Shown: positions 26,625 to 36,000 of the stretch, one piece after another
How positions within the stretch are numbered: position 1 is the first letter of the stretch
How the letters are laid out: the number at the start of each line of letters is the position of its first letter
Assembly (NCBI GenBank): GCA_900554695.1
Contig: USHV01000006.1
Location: 36,698-100,697 of the forward strand
Reading direction: 5' to 3'
DNA length: 64,000 nucleotides
DNA from: an uncultured Prevotella sp.
GTDB lineage: Bacteria; Bacteroidota; Bacteroidia; Bacteroidales; Bacteroidaceae
The notes under the pieces: generated by a model
Databases searched by the model: none
The model's input: only the letters and a program-made list of their open reading frames with translations
What the model was told of the DNA's origin: nothing
Position numbers and translations under genes: made by a program

Positions 26625-27338
26625 ATGAATTTTCAGGAAGGAGAAATCATAGCGGTAAACAAGCCTTACGGCATGTCCAGCTTCGGCGCACTGGCAAGAG
26701 TGCGCTATCTCATTTCGCGTCGTCTCGGCGTGAAACGTGTTAAGATAGGTCATGCGGGAACTCTCGACCCACTGGCTACCGGCGTACTCATAATGTGCAC
26801 GGGGCGTGCCACGAAGCGCATTGAGGAGCTTCAGGCCCACTCAAAGGAGTATACGGCTACGCTTCAGCTCGGTGCCACGACTCCGAGCTACGACATGGAG
26901 CATCCTGTTGACGCCACTTATCCAACGTCGCACATCACGCGTGAGACCATAGAGTCGGTGCTCTCGCAGTTTGTGGGAGACGTCACGCAGGTGCCGCCGT
27001 CGTACAGCGCGTGCAAGATAAACGGCAAACGCGCATACGAACTCAAGCGTAAGGGTAAGGACGTTGAGCTCACACCGAAAAACATACACATAGATTCCAT
27101 CGAGCTGACAGATTTCGACGAGAAGACCATGCAGATGCGGATACGCGTCAATTGCGGCAAGGGTACATACATACGTGCCCTTGCACGCGACATCGGTCGT
27201 GCCTTGGGAAGCGGAGCTTATCTTACTGAGCTTTGCCGCACACGTGTCGGTGACAAGACGATAGACGATTGCCTGAAGCTCGACGAGGTGGAACAATGGC
27301 TTGAAAATCAGGAAATAGAGAATATTGAATCAAAATAA
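26625..27338 (+). CDS. truB: tRNA pseudouridine(55) synthase
   Basis: The 237-residue protein has the TruB signature HAGTLDPLATGVLIMCTGRATK with the catalytic Asp (near residue 48), then PPSYSACKINGKRAYELKRKG and RVNCGKGTYIRALARDIG. It isomerises U55 in the T-loop of tRNAs. It lacks a C-terminal PUA extension, as is usual for short forms. It is 2 bp upstream of queA. Confidence 0.95.
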   Translation: MNFQEGEIIAVNKPYGMSSFGALARVRYLISRRLGVKRVKIGHAGTLDPLATGVLIMCTGRATKRIEELQAHSKEYTATLQLGATTPSYDMEHPVDATYPTSHITRETIESVLSQFVGDVTQVPPSYSACKINGKRAYELKRKGKDVELTPKNIHIDSIELTDFDEKTMQMRIRVNCGKGTYIRALARDIGRALGSGAYLTELCRTRVGDKTIDDCLKLDEVEQWLENQEIENIESK

Positions 27339-27340
27339 TA

Positions 27341-28507
27341 ATGAAACTATCACAGTTTAAATTCAAATTACCGGAAGAACAAATCGCACTCTATCCTCAT
27401 AGCGTTGTGCGTGAGTTTACAAACTCCGAAGGAAAGACAGAGAAGTTTCGTGTGACACGAAGCGACGAGTGCAAACTGATGGTCATTCATCGTAAATCGC
27501 AGACCATCGATATGTTTAAGAAGGATGCCAAGGGTAATCCTATAGAAGGTGATTATCTTGACTTCCGCAACGTGCTCGACTATTTCGACGAGAACGATAC
27601 TTTCATATTCAATGACACAAAAGTATTCCCGGCGCGCCTGTACGGTACGAAGGAGAAGACTGACGCAAAGATAGAAGTGTTCCTGTTGCGCGAGCTCAAC
27701 GAAGAGATGCGCCTGTGGGATGTGCTGGTAGAGCCGGCACGCAAGATACGCATCGGCAACAAGCTGTTCTTCGACGACAGCGGTACTATGGTGGCCGAGG
27801 TCATCGACAACACCACCAGCCGCGGACGTACGTTGCGTTTCCTCTACGACTGTCCGCATGACGAGTTCAAACGTGAGCTTTATGCTCTCGGTGAGGCTCC
27901 GCTGCCACGTTATATCATCGACCGCCGCGAGAATCATCACGGAACAGAGGACGACTTCCGCGACTTCCAGTGCATCTTTGCCAAGAATGAGGGCGCCGTC
28001 ACAGTGCCGGCTACAGGTCTGCACTTCACACGCGAGCTCATGAAGCGTATGGAGATAAAGGGAATAAACTTCGCGTTCATAACCTTGCATTGCGGACTTG
28101 GCAATTTCCACGACATCGAGGTTGAGGATCTCACAAAGCACAAGATGGATTCAGAGCAGATGTTTGTCAACGCCGAGGCCTGCAAAATTGTCAACAAGAC
28201 AAAGATGGAGGGTCATCATGTGTGCGCCGTAGGTACAAGTGTGGTCAAGGCTACCGAGACAGCTGTAGGCACGGACGGCCTGCTCAAGGAGTATGACGGA
28301 TGGACCAACAAGTTCATTTTCCCGCCTTACGATTTCGGACTTGCCGACTCTATGATAGCCAATTTCTATCATCCGTATTCCACATTGCTGATGGAGGTTG
28401 CCGCATTCGGCGGTTACGACATCGTGATGGAGGCTTACAACCTCGCCGTTAAGAACGGCTATATGTTCGGTTGTTACGGCGACGCACTTCTCATAGTGAA
28501 CGACTGA
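27341..28507 (+). CDS. queA: S-adenosylmethionine:tRNA ribosyltransferase-isomerase
   Basis: The 388-residue protein has the QueA motifs ELIA-like EEQIALYPHSVVRE, DTFIFNDTKVFPARLYG, LGEAPLPRYI, GAVTVPATGLHFT and TLHCGLGNFHDIEVEDLTKHKMDSE. It makes epoxyqueuosine in tRNA from the preQ1 base and SAM. It is about 40 residues longer than the classic enzyme, mostly from an insertion after residue 25 (TNSEGKTEKFRVTRSDE). It is followed by a weak terminator. Confidence 0.94.
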   Translation: MKLSQFKFKLPEEQIALYPHSVVREFTNSEGKTEKFRVTRSDECKLMVIHRKSQTIDMFKKDAKGNPIEGDYLDFRNVLDYFDENDTFIFNDTKVFPARLYGTKEKTDAKIEVFLLRELNEEMRLWDVLVEPARKIRIGNKLFFDDSGTMVAEVIDNTTSRGRTLRFLYDCPHDEFKRELYALGEAPLPRYIIDRRENHHGTEDDFRDFQCIFAKNEGAVTVPATGLHFTRELMKRMEIKGINFAFITLHCGLGNFHDIEVEDLTKHKMDSEQMFVNAEACKIVNKTKMEGHHVCAVGTSVVKATETAVGTDGLLKEYDGWTNKFIFPPYDFGLADSMIANFYHPYSTLLMEVAAFGGYDIVMEAYNLAVKNGYMFGCYGDALLIVND

Positions 28508-28539
28508 TTATGTACTTTGGCTATATTTAATACATATAC

Positions 28540-28580
28540 AACGGGAGTGGACGCATCGTTACGCTCCCGTTTGTGTTTCT
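28540..28580 (+). terminator. Weak hairpin between queA and folK
   Basis: AACGGGAG (28540-28547) pairs with CTCCCGTT (28564-28571), followed by TGTGTTTCT. Probably a partial terminator or attenuator. Confidence 0.5.
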
Positions 28581-28600
28581 GATACATTATTTTTATTATC

Positions 28601-29017
28601 ATGCACAGGGTTTATCTTTCTCTCGGAGCCAATCTTGGCGACAGGCGTGCCAATATGAACATGGCCGTGGAACTGATAGACGAGAATATAGGTAAGGTAG
28701 TGAGACGCTCGTCGATGATTGAAACCGAGCCGTGGGGATTCGAGTCAGACAATAAGTTCCTGAACATGTGTGTGGCTCTTGACACGCAACTCTCGCCACT
28801 CCAGCTGCTGCACGCCACTCAGGATATAGAGCGGCAGCTCGGCAGAAAGTCGAAGTCGGTTAACGGAGTTTATTCAGACCGCCTCATTGACATCGACATA
28901 TTGCTTTACGACGACTTACACATCCAGACGCCCGAACTCACCATTCCGCATCCTCACATGCGTTCCCGCGATTTCGTTATGCGCCCGCTTATGGAGATAA
29001 TGGACGAGGATCTTTGA
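28601..29017 (+). CDS. folK: 2-amino-4-hydroxy-6-hydroxymethyldihydropteridine pyrophosphokinase
   Basis: The 138-residue protein has HPPK motifs: SLGANLGDRRANMNMAV near the start, TEPWGFESDNKFLNMC, DRLIDIDILLYDD and IPHPHMRSRDFVMRPLMEI. It transfers pyrophosphate from ATP to the pterin in folate synthesis, two steps after FolE. The length is short but complete for the family. It is the last gene of the ftsX run. Confidence 0.93.
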   Translation: MHRVYLSLGANLGDRRANMNMAVELIDENIGKVVRRSSMIETEPWGFESDNKFLNMCVALDTQLSPLQLLHATQDIERQLGRKSKSVNGVYSDRLIDIDILLYDDLHIQTPELTIPHPHMRSRDFVMRPLMEIMDEDL

Positions 29018-29164
29018 CGCGTTGCCGGCTTTCGACTTTGCATAATGCGTGTTTTCATGGTGCGGTAAGTTCTTTGCCGGCACGTGTGTCTGTGTTTTTC
29101 CGCTACATATCGTGCGTTCGCCTTGTTGTGGCAAATGCGTTTATTGTCAGCGGTTCGTGCTCAG

Positions 29165-29230
29165 ATGTTTTGCTTATTTATAAATAATGTTTTGTTGATT
29201 TATAGATAACATTTTGCTTATCAATAATAA
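29165..29230. repeat. Three 22-bp tandem units of a third sequence type
   Basis: Units start at 29165, 29187 and 29209. The shared core is ATGTTTTG, CTTATTTATA with variants (third unit ACATTTTGCTTATC). The sequence is unrelated to the arrays at 5-52 kb but the period is identical. It lies between folK and its terminator. Confidence 0.75.
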
Positions 29231-29236
29231 AAAGAA

Positions 29237-29280
29237 AACGTCCGGAAGAAATCATCGCTTTCTTTCGGACGTTTTTGTTT
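29237..29280. terminator. Bidirectional terminator between folK and rpsO
   Basis: A 15-bp stem with one G-U pairs 29237-29251 (AACGTCCGGAAGAAA) with 29259-29273 (TTTCTTTCGGACGTT), with T- and A-rich flanks. The flanking genes converge. Confidence 0.9.
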
Positions 29281-29309
29281 TAATAAAAAGAATTTTCTGT
29301 CGTTTCCCA

Positions 29310-29579
29310 TTATCTGCGCAGGCCGAGAGCCTTTACTATTGCACGGTAGCGGTTTACGTCGCGATCGTACAGATAGTTGAGCAGTGCGCGGCGCTTGCCG
29401 ACGAGTTTGGTCAACGAACGAGCTGTTGTATAATCTTTACGGTTCTGTTTCAGATGTTCCGTCAAGTGGGAAATACGGTATGAGAACAATGCTATCTGGC
29501 TCTCAGCTGAACCAGTATCAGTGTTAGACTTTCCGTACTGTCCAAAGATCTCTTCTTTTTTTGCTTTGTCTAAGTACAT
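29310..29579 (-). CDS. rpsO: 30S ribosomal protein S15
   Basis: The 89-residue protein is full length. S15 signatures include DTGSAESQIALFSYRISHLTEHLKQN and GKRRALLNYLYDRDVNRYRAIVKALGLRR. It binds 16S rRNA in the central domain of the small subunit. A -7 box TAACTTTG (minus strand, 29633-29626) lies about 45 bp upstream. It is monocistronic. The remaining gap to typA (29580-29883) holds only the two promoters. Confidence 0.97.
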   Translation of the reverse strand: MYLDKAKKEEIFGQYGKSNTDTGSAESQIALFSYRISHLTEHLKQNRKDYTTARSLTKLVGKRRALLNYLYDRDVNRYRAIVKALGLRR

Positions 29580-29852
29580 AGAACTTTTTGTTAATGTTAA
29601 TTTATAATTTTGCGAAATGCGGATGCAAAGTTACTCTTTTTTATTCACTAATGAGTCCGGATGGCGTATATAAATCAGTAGTTTAACTTTTTTTTGCAGT
29701 CCGCGATACGTTTATTACCGTCTGACGTTGTAAGTGTGGCGCACCGCAATAGGTTTTCCCTCGTGGCGGTTGTCTTCCTTTCTAATTGTTACAAATCTAT
29801 ATTTGCTTGAAAATTATGTACATACAATATGTGAAGTGTGGATTAAAATTAT

Positions 29853-29860
29853 TAATTTTG
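29853..29860 (+). promoter_or_regulatory. Promoter -7 box of typA
   Basis: TAATTTTG at 29853-29860 matches TAnnTTTG; a 3-of-4 -33 box (TGTG, 29830-29833) lies 19 bp upstream. It supports the typA start at 29884 rather than the longer frame from 29734. Confidence 0.65.
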
Positions 29861-29883
29861 CACTCGATTTTTTAAGGTATATT

Positions 29884-31686
29884 ATGCAAGATATCAGGAA
29901 CATTGCGATTATTGCCCATGTTGACCATGGCAAGACAACGTTGGTAGATAAGATGATGCTGGCCGGAAAACTTTTCCGTGAGGGTCAGGATAACAGTGGA
30001 CAGGTGCTCGACGCTAACGATTTGGAGCGTGAGCGCGGTATAACAATTCTTTCCAAGAACGTTTCCATAAATTGGAAAGGCGTAAAGATTAATATCATAG
30101 ACACTCCGGGACACTCCGATTTCGGTGGTGAAGTGGAGCGTGTACTCAATATGGCCGACGGATGCATTCTGCTTGTTGATGCGTTCGAAGGTCCGATGCC
30201 ACAGACCCGTTTCGTTCTGCAGAAGGCGTTGCAGATTGGTTTGAAGCCTATTGTTGTTGTGAACAAGGTTGATAAACCTAACTGCCGTCCGGAGGAAGTT
30301 TACGAGATGGTGTTCGATCTTATGTTCTCACTCAATGCCACAGAAGACCAGCTTGATTTCCCGGTTGTATATGGATCGGCAAAGAACGGTTGGATGGCAG
30401 AGGATTATAAGAAGCCGACAGACAACATAGATTATCTGCTCGACAAGATTCTTGAGGTGATCCCGGCTCCTAAACATCTCGAAGGCACTCCGCAGATGCT
30501 CATCACCTCGCTCGACTACAGCAACTACACAGGCCGTATCGCCGTGGGTCGTGTGCACAGAGGAACGCTCCGCGACGGTATGAACGTTACGATATGCCAT
30601 CGTGACGGCACACAGGAGCGCACAAAGATAAAGGAACTCCATACGTTTGAAGGTATGGGACACAAGAAGACCGACCACGTCGACAGCGGCGACATCTGCG
30701 CCGTTATCGGTCTCGAGCGCTTCGAGATCGGTGATACCATCTGCGATTTCGAGAATCCGGAACCGCTGCCACCTATCGCCATCGACGAGCCTACGATGAG
30801 CATGTTGTTCACAATCAACGACTCACCTTTCTTCGGCCGTGAAGGAAAATTCGTGACAAGCCGTCACGTGAACGACCGTCTGCAGAAAGAGCTCGAGAAA
30901 AACCTCGCGCTGAGAGTAAAGCCGTTCGAGGACACAACCGATAAGTGGATTGTCAGCGGACGTGGTGTGCTCCACCTGTCTGTGCTCATTGAGACCATGC
31001 GTCGTGAGGGATACGAGCTTCAGGTAGGCCAGCCGCAGGTAATATATAAGGAGATAGACGGAGTCAAGTGTGAACCTATCGAGGAACTCACGATAAATGT
31101 TCCGGAAGAGTTCTCAAGCAAGATGATTGATATGGTTACCCGTCGTAAGGGCGAACTCACATCCATGGAGAGCCAGGGCGACCGTGTAAACATCGAGTTC
31201 GACATACCTTCGCGTGGTATCATCGGTCTCCGTACCAATGTGCTCACGGCGAGTCAGGGTGAGGCTATCATGGCTCACCGCTTCAAGGAATATCAGCCTT
31301 ACAAGGGCGAAATCATACGTCGTGTCAACGGTTCTATGATTGCCATGGAGACAGGAACAGCTTATGCCTACAGTATAGACAAGTTGCAGGATCGTGGAAA
31401 ATTCTTCATCGATCCGGGTGAGGAAGTTTATGCCGGCCAGGTTGTAGGTGAGCACGTTCACGATAACGACCTTGTTGTAAACGTGACAAAGGCAAAGCAG
31501 CTCACCAATGTGCGTGCGAGCGGTTCCGACGAGAAAGCCCGCGTCATACCGAAGGTGATTATGAGTCTTGAGGAATGTCTCGAGTACATCAAGAGCGACG
31601 AGCTTGTTGAGGTTACGCCTAAGAGCATGCGTATCCGCAAAGTAATCCTCGACCATAACGAACGAAAGAAAGCACACAAGGAATAA
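29884..31686 (+). CDS. typA: Translational GTPase TypA/BipA
   Basis: The 600-residue protein starts MQDIRNIAIIAHVDHGKTT (P-loop at 11-19). It has the G2/G3 motifs ERGITILSKN and DTPGHSDFGGEVERVL, G4 NKVDKP, then domain 2, EF-G-like domains III and V and the BipA-specific C-terminal domain (LEYIKSDELVEVTPKSMRIRK). It is a ribosome-associated GTPase involved in 50S assembly and stress adaptation. It has its own promoter and a strong terminator. Confidence 0.96.
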   Translation: MQDIRNIAIIAHVDHGKTTLVDKMMLAGKLFREGQDNSGQVLDANDLERERGITILSKNVSINWKGVKINIIDTPGHSDFGGEVERVLNMADGCILLVDAFEGPMPQTRFVLQKALQIGLKPIVVVNKVDKPNCRPEEVYEMVFDLMFSLNATEDQLDFPVVYGSAKNGWMAEDYKKPTDNIDYLLDKILEVIPAPKHLEGTPQMLITSLDYSNYTGRIAVGRVHRGTLRDGMNVTICHRDGTQERTKIKELHTFEGMGHKKTDHVDSGDICAVIGLERFEIGDTICDFENPEPLPPIAIDEPTMSMLFTINDSPFFGREGKFVTSRHVNDRLQKELEKNLALRVKPFEDTTDKWIVSGRGVLHLSVLIETMRREGYELQVGQPQVIYKEIDGVKCEPIEELTINVPEEFSSKMIDMVTRRKGELTSMESQGDRVNIEFDIPSRGIIGLRTNVLTASQGEAIMAHRFKEYQPYKGEIIRRVNGSMIAMETGTAYAYSIDKLQDRGKFFIDPGEEVYAGQVVGEHVHDNDLVVNVTKAKQLTNVRASGSDEKARVIPKVIMSLEECLEYIKSDELVEVTPKSMRIRKVILDHNERKKAHKE

Positions 31687-31701
31687 GATAGAAAACCCAT
31701 G

Positions 31702-31735
31702 AGCGGGACGTCATGATTGACGTCCCGCTTTTTGT
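31702..31735 (+). terminator. Terminator after typA
   Basis: AGCGGGACGTC (31702-31712) and GACGTCCCGCT (31719-31729) form a perfect 11-bp stem with a 6-nt loop, followed by TTTTTG. Confidence 0.92.
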
Positions 31736-31753
31736 TTATACGAACTTTATAAA

Positions 31754-32011
31754 ATGGATGTTATGCGCCGAAAATGTTTTTTATTGTTTGTGCCTGCACT
31801 TCTATGGAGTGTCAGCACCGGTGCCCGGATAACGGTGAACGATGCCGATCTCAAACTCCAATCGCTCATCATACCGCACATCGTCTTATCCATTTTGTGC
31901 ATTAATCCTTTCTGCCGTCTTTTTGTTTTCTATTGTCGTCTTTCAGTTTGCTTTTTCTTGACACATTCCGTTATGCCTGCAAAAGAATTGACGAAAATCA
32001 TATCAATATAA
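31754..32011 (+). pseudogene. Possible gene remnant with signal-like N-terminus
   Basis: An 85-codon frame starts MDVMRRKCFLLFVPALLWSV, which looks like a signal peptide, then STGARITVNDADLKLQS. It degenerates into a Leu/Ile/Cys/Phe-rich stretch with no recognisable domain. There is no promoter box or terminator of its own, and it runs towards repeat element B. I do not recognise it; it may be a truncated secreted-protein gene or chance. Confidence 0.25.
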
Positions 32012-32075
32012 AATAAGAATTCCGACCGACTCTTAATGTCTGATTTTTATTTGAAAAAACGGAACGGTATGACAG

Positions 32076-32721
32076 ACTTTCAAATTGTAACCGGATTTTG
32101 ATTTTTACGCCCCGTTTTCCGATTCTACCCCGAAAAATAAACGCGTATTTGCTACCGGACTCTCCTTCGGGCGCAAATACGCGAATTATGAGAGGATTTT
32201 ATAAAATATTGATTATCAATGATTTATATTTGATGGGTATTTTATTGTTTTGCGAAAAGCACCATTTCGACTTGCGAAATGGCCCATATTGGAGGCTGAA
32301 ATGGGCAATATCGCACCCTGAAATGGGCTTAATCGCACTGCGAAATGGGCAATATCAGAAGGCAAAACGAATCTTTTCGGACTACGTTATGGGGTATATC
32401 ATAAGGTGGTTCAGGCATAAACAGGCTTTATTCCACCTGTTTTAACATTCATTTACATCTCTTTTGCGAAAATATTTTGTCAAAATAAAATCAAGAAAAA
32501 TCGTAAGTTCTTCTCTCAATTTTTCGTTAAAATGCCTGATATCCGGTGTCGGAACACTCACGATAAGCGCTTGTCTTGCGAATTGTAAGTACGCCTCTCT
32601 CTCGCAACAATGATTTATCGGTTGTGGCAATATGAATCTATTATTATTGCTGCGCCGGTATATTGTTGCTGTGATATGGATTTATTATTACGCCGGCAAA
32701 TAAGTTTCATTATGCAATCAA
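32076..32721 (+). repeat. Composite 22-bp-array element, copy B
   Basis: The block order and distances match copies A and C: leader from 32076 (ACTTTCAAATTGTAACCGG), perfect 11-bp hairpin CGCGTATTTGC with GCAAATACGCG, array 1 at 32252-32361, TTTTCGGACTACGTTATGGGG, TTTAACATTC at 32441, ATTTTGTCAAAAT, then array 2 at 32634-32721 (four units, with a degenerate one before). It sits between typA and the GH2 gene. The gap 32722-32990 shows nothing further except the GH2 promoter that follows. Confidence 0.85.
32252..32361 (+). repeat. Array 1 of copy B: five 22-bp units
   Basis: Anchor bases fall at 32254, 32276, 32298, 32320 and 32342. Unit 1 is inverted (centre AGCACCA) and units 2-5 are direct (TGGCCC, TGGGCAA, TGGGCTT, TGGGCAA). 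Unit 3 is direct here but inverted in copies A and C at the same position. A TATATTTG box sits 20 bp before the array (32225-32232). Confidence 0.83.
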
Positions 32722-32990
32722 TCCCATTGCACAATACAATCAGATGCGCAGCGCGGTTTATACCGCCCCGCGTCGTCAGAAAGTTTCCCTGATTTTTATG
32801 GCTGTTCATGAACAGAGCATATTTTCACCTGGTTTCTTACATGGACCGTATGAGACTTACCACAGACTGTAGTATTTAATTTTGCATAACGCGCGGATAA
32901 GTTTTTTTCTTCCTAAGGTTTATCAGATGAGCCGGTATAGTACTGTATATGTGAATATGATAACGATTTTCAATAAATTGTTTCACAAAG

Positions 32991-33022
32991 ATTGGCATTG
33001 TCAGAAAAATGATTTACCTTTG
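32991..33022 (+). promoter_or_regulatory. Promoter of the beta-galactosidase gene
   Basis: ATTG at 32991-32994, a 20-bp spacer and TACCTTTG at 33015-33022 lie 33 bp before the start codon. Confidence 0.78.
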
Positions 33023-33054
33023 TTACATTAAATAAACAATCATAACAAACAATC

Positions 33055-36000
33055 ATGAAAATCAGAAGTTATTTAACCTTTCTGTTTATGTTCATGCTGT
33101 CTTTGACCGGACGATCGCAGAACATAGACTCCGGTTCTGTGTATGAGCTCCACATCGCCGACGGGCTTGTACTCGACAATCAGGGCAGCCTTGACGACGG
33201 AGCCGGCATCTTTATCTCTCAGCGTAGCGAAGGTAAGGAAAGCCAGGCGTGGAAACTTGTCAAGGTGTCGGAGAATGTCTATAACATCATCAACGCCGCT
33301 TCGCTGCGTTCTCTCGACAATGGTAACGGCAACAAGATGCAGACCGCGCTGCAGTGGACAACCGATTACAAGAATCCTAATCAGCTTTGGGTAGCCAAGC
33401 GCCTTGCCAACGGCAAATACACTTTCACCTGCAAGGCCAGCGGAATGAACCTCGGTATGCGCGATGCCGCCCAGTTTGGCGAGCCTGTATGGCAGGTTAA
33501 GGCTGACGCTTCGAGCCCCACACAGCAGTGGACGCTCGTGAAATCGGATGTAAAGGTTACGGTGATAACTCCTAAGACATCAAGCAAGAACGACTGGGAG
33601 AATCCGCATGTGTTCGCCATAAACAAGGAGCCAGGCCACGCCACATACATTCCTTTCGCCGATGTAAACGAAATGCAGAACGACCCGGCCTACCGTAAGC
33701 CGTGGCTGCGCACCAACTCGAGCCGTTACATGTTGCTGAACGGACAGTGGAAATTCCGCTGGTCGAAACAGCCTGAGGACCGTCCGGCTTCTTTCTATAA
33801 GAACGGTTACGACGTGTCTTCTTGGGACAATATCGACGTCCCGTCCTCTTGGGAGATGAAGGGATACGGCACTCCGATATATACAAACATCACTTATCCG
33901 TTCCTCAACAATCCTCCGTTCATCCAGCCGCAACGCGGTTACACCATCAACAACGAGCCCAACGCCGTCGGTTCATACCGCCGCGAGTTCACGTTGCCTG
34001 CCGACTGGACCGACAAGCAAGTATATATCCACTTCGATGGTGTGTATAGTGCCATGTATCTTTGGGTGAACGGCAAGAAGGTCGGCTACAGTCAGGGTGC
34101 CAACAACGATGCACAGTTCGACATAACGAAGTATGTGCGCAAGGGCATCAACAATGTTTCCGTAGAAGTCTATCGCTGGTCTGACGGCAGTTATCTGGAA
34201 GACCAGGACATGTTCCGCCTCAGTGGTATTCACCGCGATGTCTATCTCGTGGCAATGCCTAAGGTGCATCTGCGCGACCTTTATCTCACTTCAGACCTAA
34301 CATCCGACTTCTCCGGCGCCACACTCAACATACGTGCCAATGTGGAGAACGACGGCAAGTCTGCCGGAAAAGCCGCGTTGCGCTTCACGCTTCTCGACAC
34401 CAACGGTCAGAAAGTAGGCTCTGCGACTGTTGATGCCGCAGCTGTCGCAGCCGGAAAGGAGATCATTCAGAATGCCAAGATAAATCTCTCACGTCCTAAT
34501 CTGTGGAGCGCTGAGAAACCATACCTCTACACTCTCAACGTGGAAGTGCTCGACGCTGCCGGCAATGTTACCGAAGCCACAGCCCAGCAGTATGGTTTCC
34601 GCAAGATAGAACTGCGCAACAACAAGATATATATCAACGGTGTGCTAACCTATTTCAAGGGTGCCGACCGTCATGACATACATCCTAAGTATGGCAAGGC
34701 CGTTCCGGTGGAGACGATGATACAGGATATTCTGATGTACAAACGCCACAACATGAACATCATACGTACCAGTCACTATCCCAATGATCCTAAGATGTAC
34801 GCTCTCTACGATTATTACGGACTGTACGTTATGGACGAGGCCGACCAGGAATGTCACGGCAACCACTCCATAACCGACAATCCTGATTGGACCGGTGCCT
34901 ATGTAGACAGAGCCGTGCGTATGGTGGAGCGCGACAAGAACCATCCTTCAGTAATATTCTGGTCGCTTGGCAACGAGTCGGGTGGAGGCATCAACATCAA
35001 GGCCGAATATAAGGCAGTGAAAGCACTCGACAACCGTCTGATTCACTATGAGGGCCAGAACGAAGTGGCCGATATGGATTCACGCATGTATCCTTCAATC
35101 GAAAGCATGAAGCAGACCGACCGCAACGGTGCCGACAAACCGTTCTTCCTCTGCGAGTATGCACACGCCATGGGCAACGCTGTAGGTAACCTCCGCGAGT
35201 ATTGGGACTATATAGAGAATCATTCCGAGCGCATGATAGGCGGCTGTATCTGGGACTTTGTAGATCAGGCTCTGAACAAAGTGGGCGAGCCCGAAGACCA
35301 TCTCTACTTCGGAGGCAGCTTCGGCGACGTGCCTAACGATAACGACTTCTGCTGCAACGGACTCACAACGGCCGACCGCCGCGTCACTCCTAAACTGCTC
35401 GAGGTGAAGAAAGTATATCAGTATATCAAGCTGTTCTTCACACCGGAAACAGGAAAGCTGGCTCTCGAAAACCGTTATACGTCATACAATCTCGACGAGT
35501 TCGATCTTTATTATACCATATATAAGAATGGTGTGAGCGTCAAGACTGGCAACATGCCGCTGCCTTCTGCCGGTCCGTGGCAGAAAGCCGAGGTTGAGAT
35601 TCCTGTCTCTGAGTTCACTGCCGACGCTTCTTCAGAATATTTCCTCAATGTTGAGGTGCGCCTGAGAAAGCCGGAGCTTTGGGCTGACGCCGGCTATGTG
35701 ATTGCTTCGGAGCAGTTCGCACTGAGCAATGCCGACAACAAACTGACTGTCGTTGCCGACAACAAGCAGGCCGGAAACCTGAAGATAAACGAGGAGCAGA
35801 ACGGTTTTGTGCGTATCGTGAACAACCGTGTGGCTGTGTCGTTCGACAAGACCAACGGACAGATGACGTCACTGCGCTACGGCGGACGCGAGATGCTCCA
35901 CATGATGCAGGGCCCGCAGTTCAACTGGTATCGTTCAATAAACAACGATCCGCGCAACTGGCAGAGCACCTCAATAAGACTGAAGAACATGCAGTACAGC

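Noticed and set aside
25785..26840. Minus-strand ORF of 351 codons opposite uppP
   Set aside because: Antisense shadow of uppP and truB with His/Glu/Ser-rich nonsense composition.
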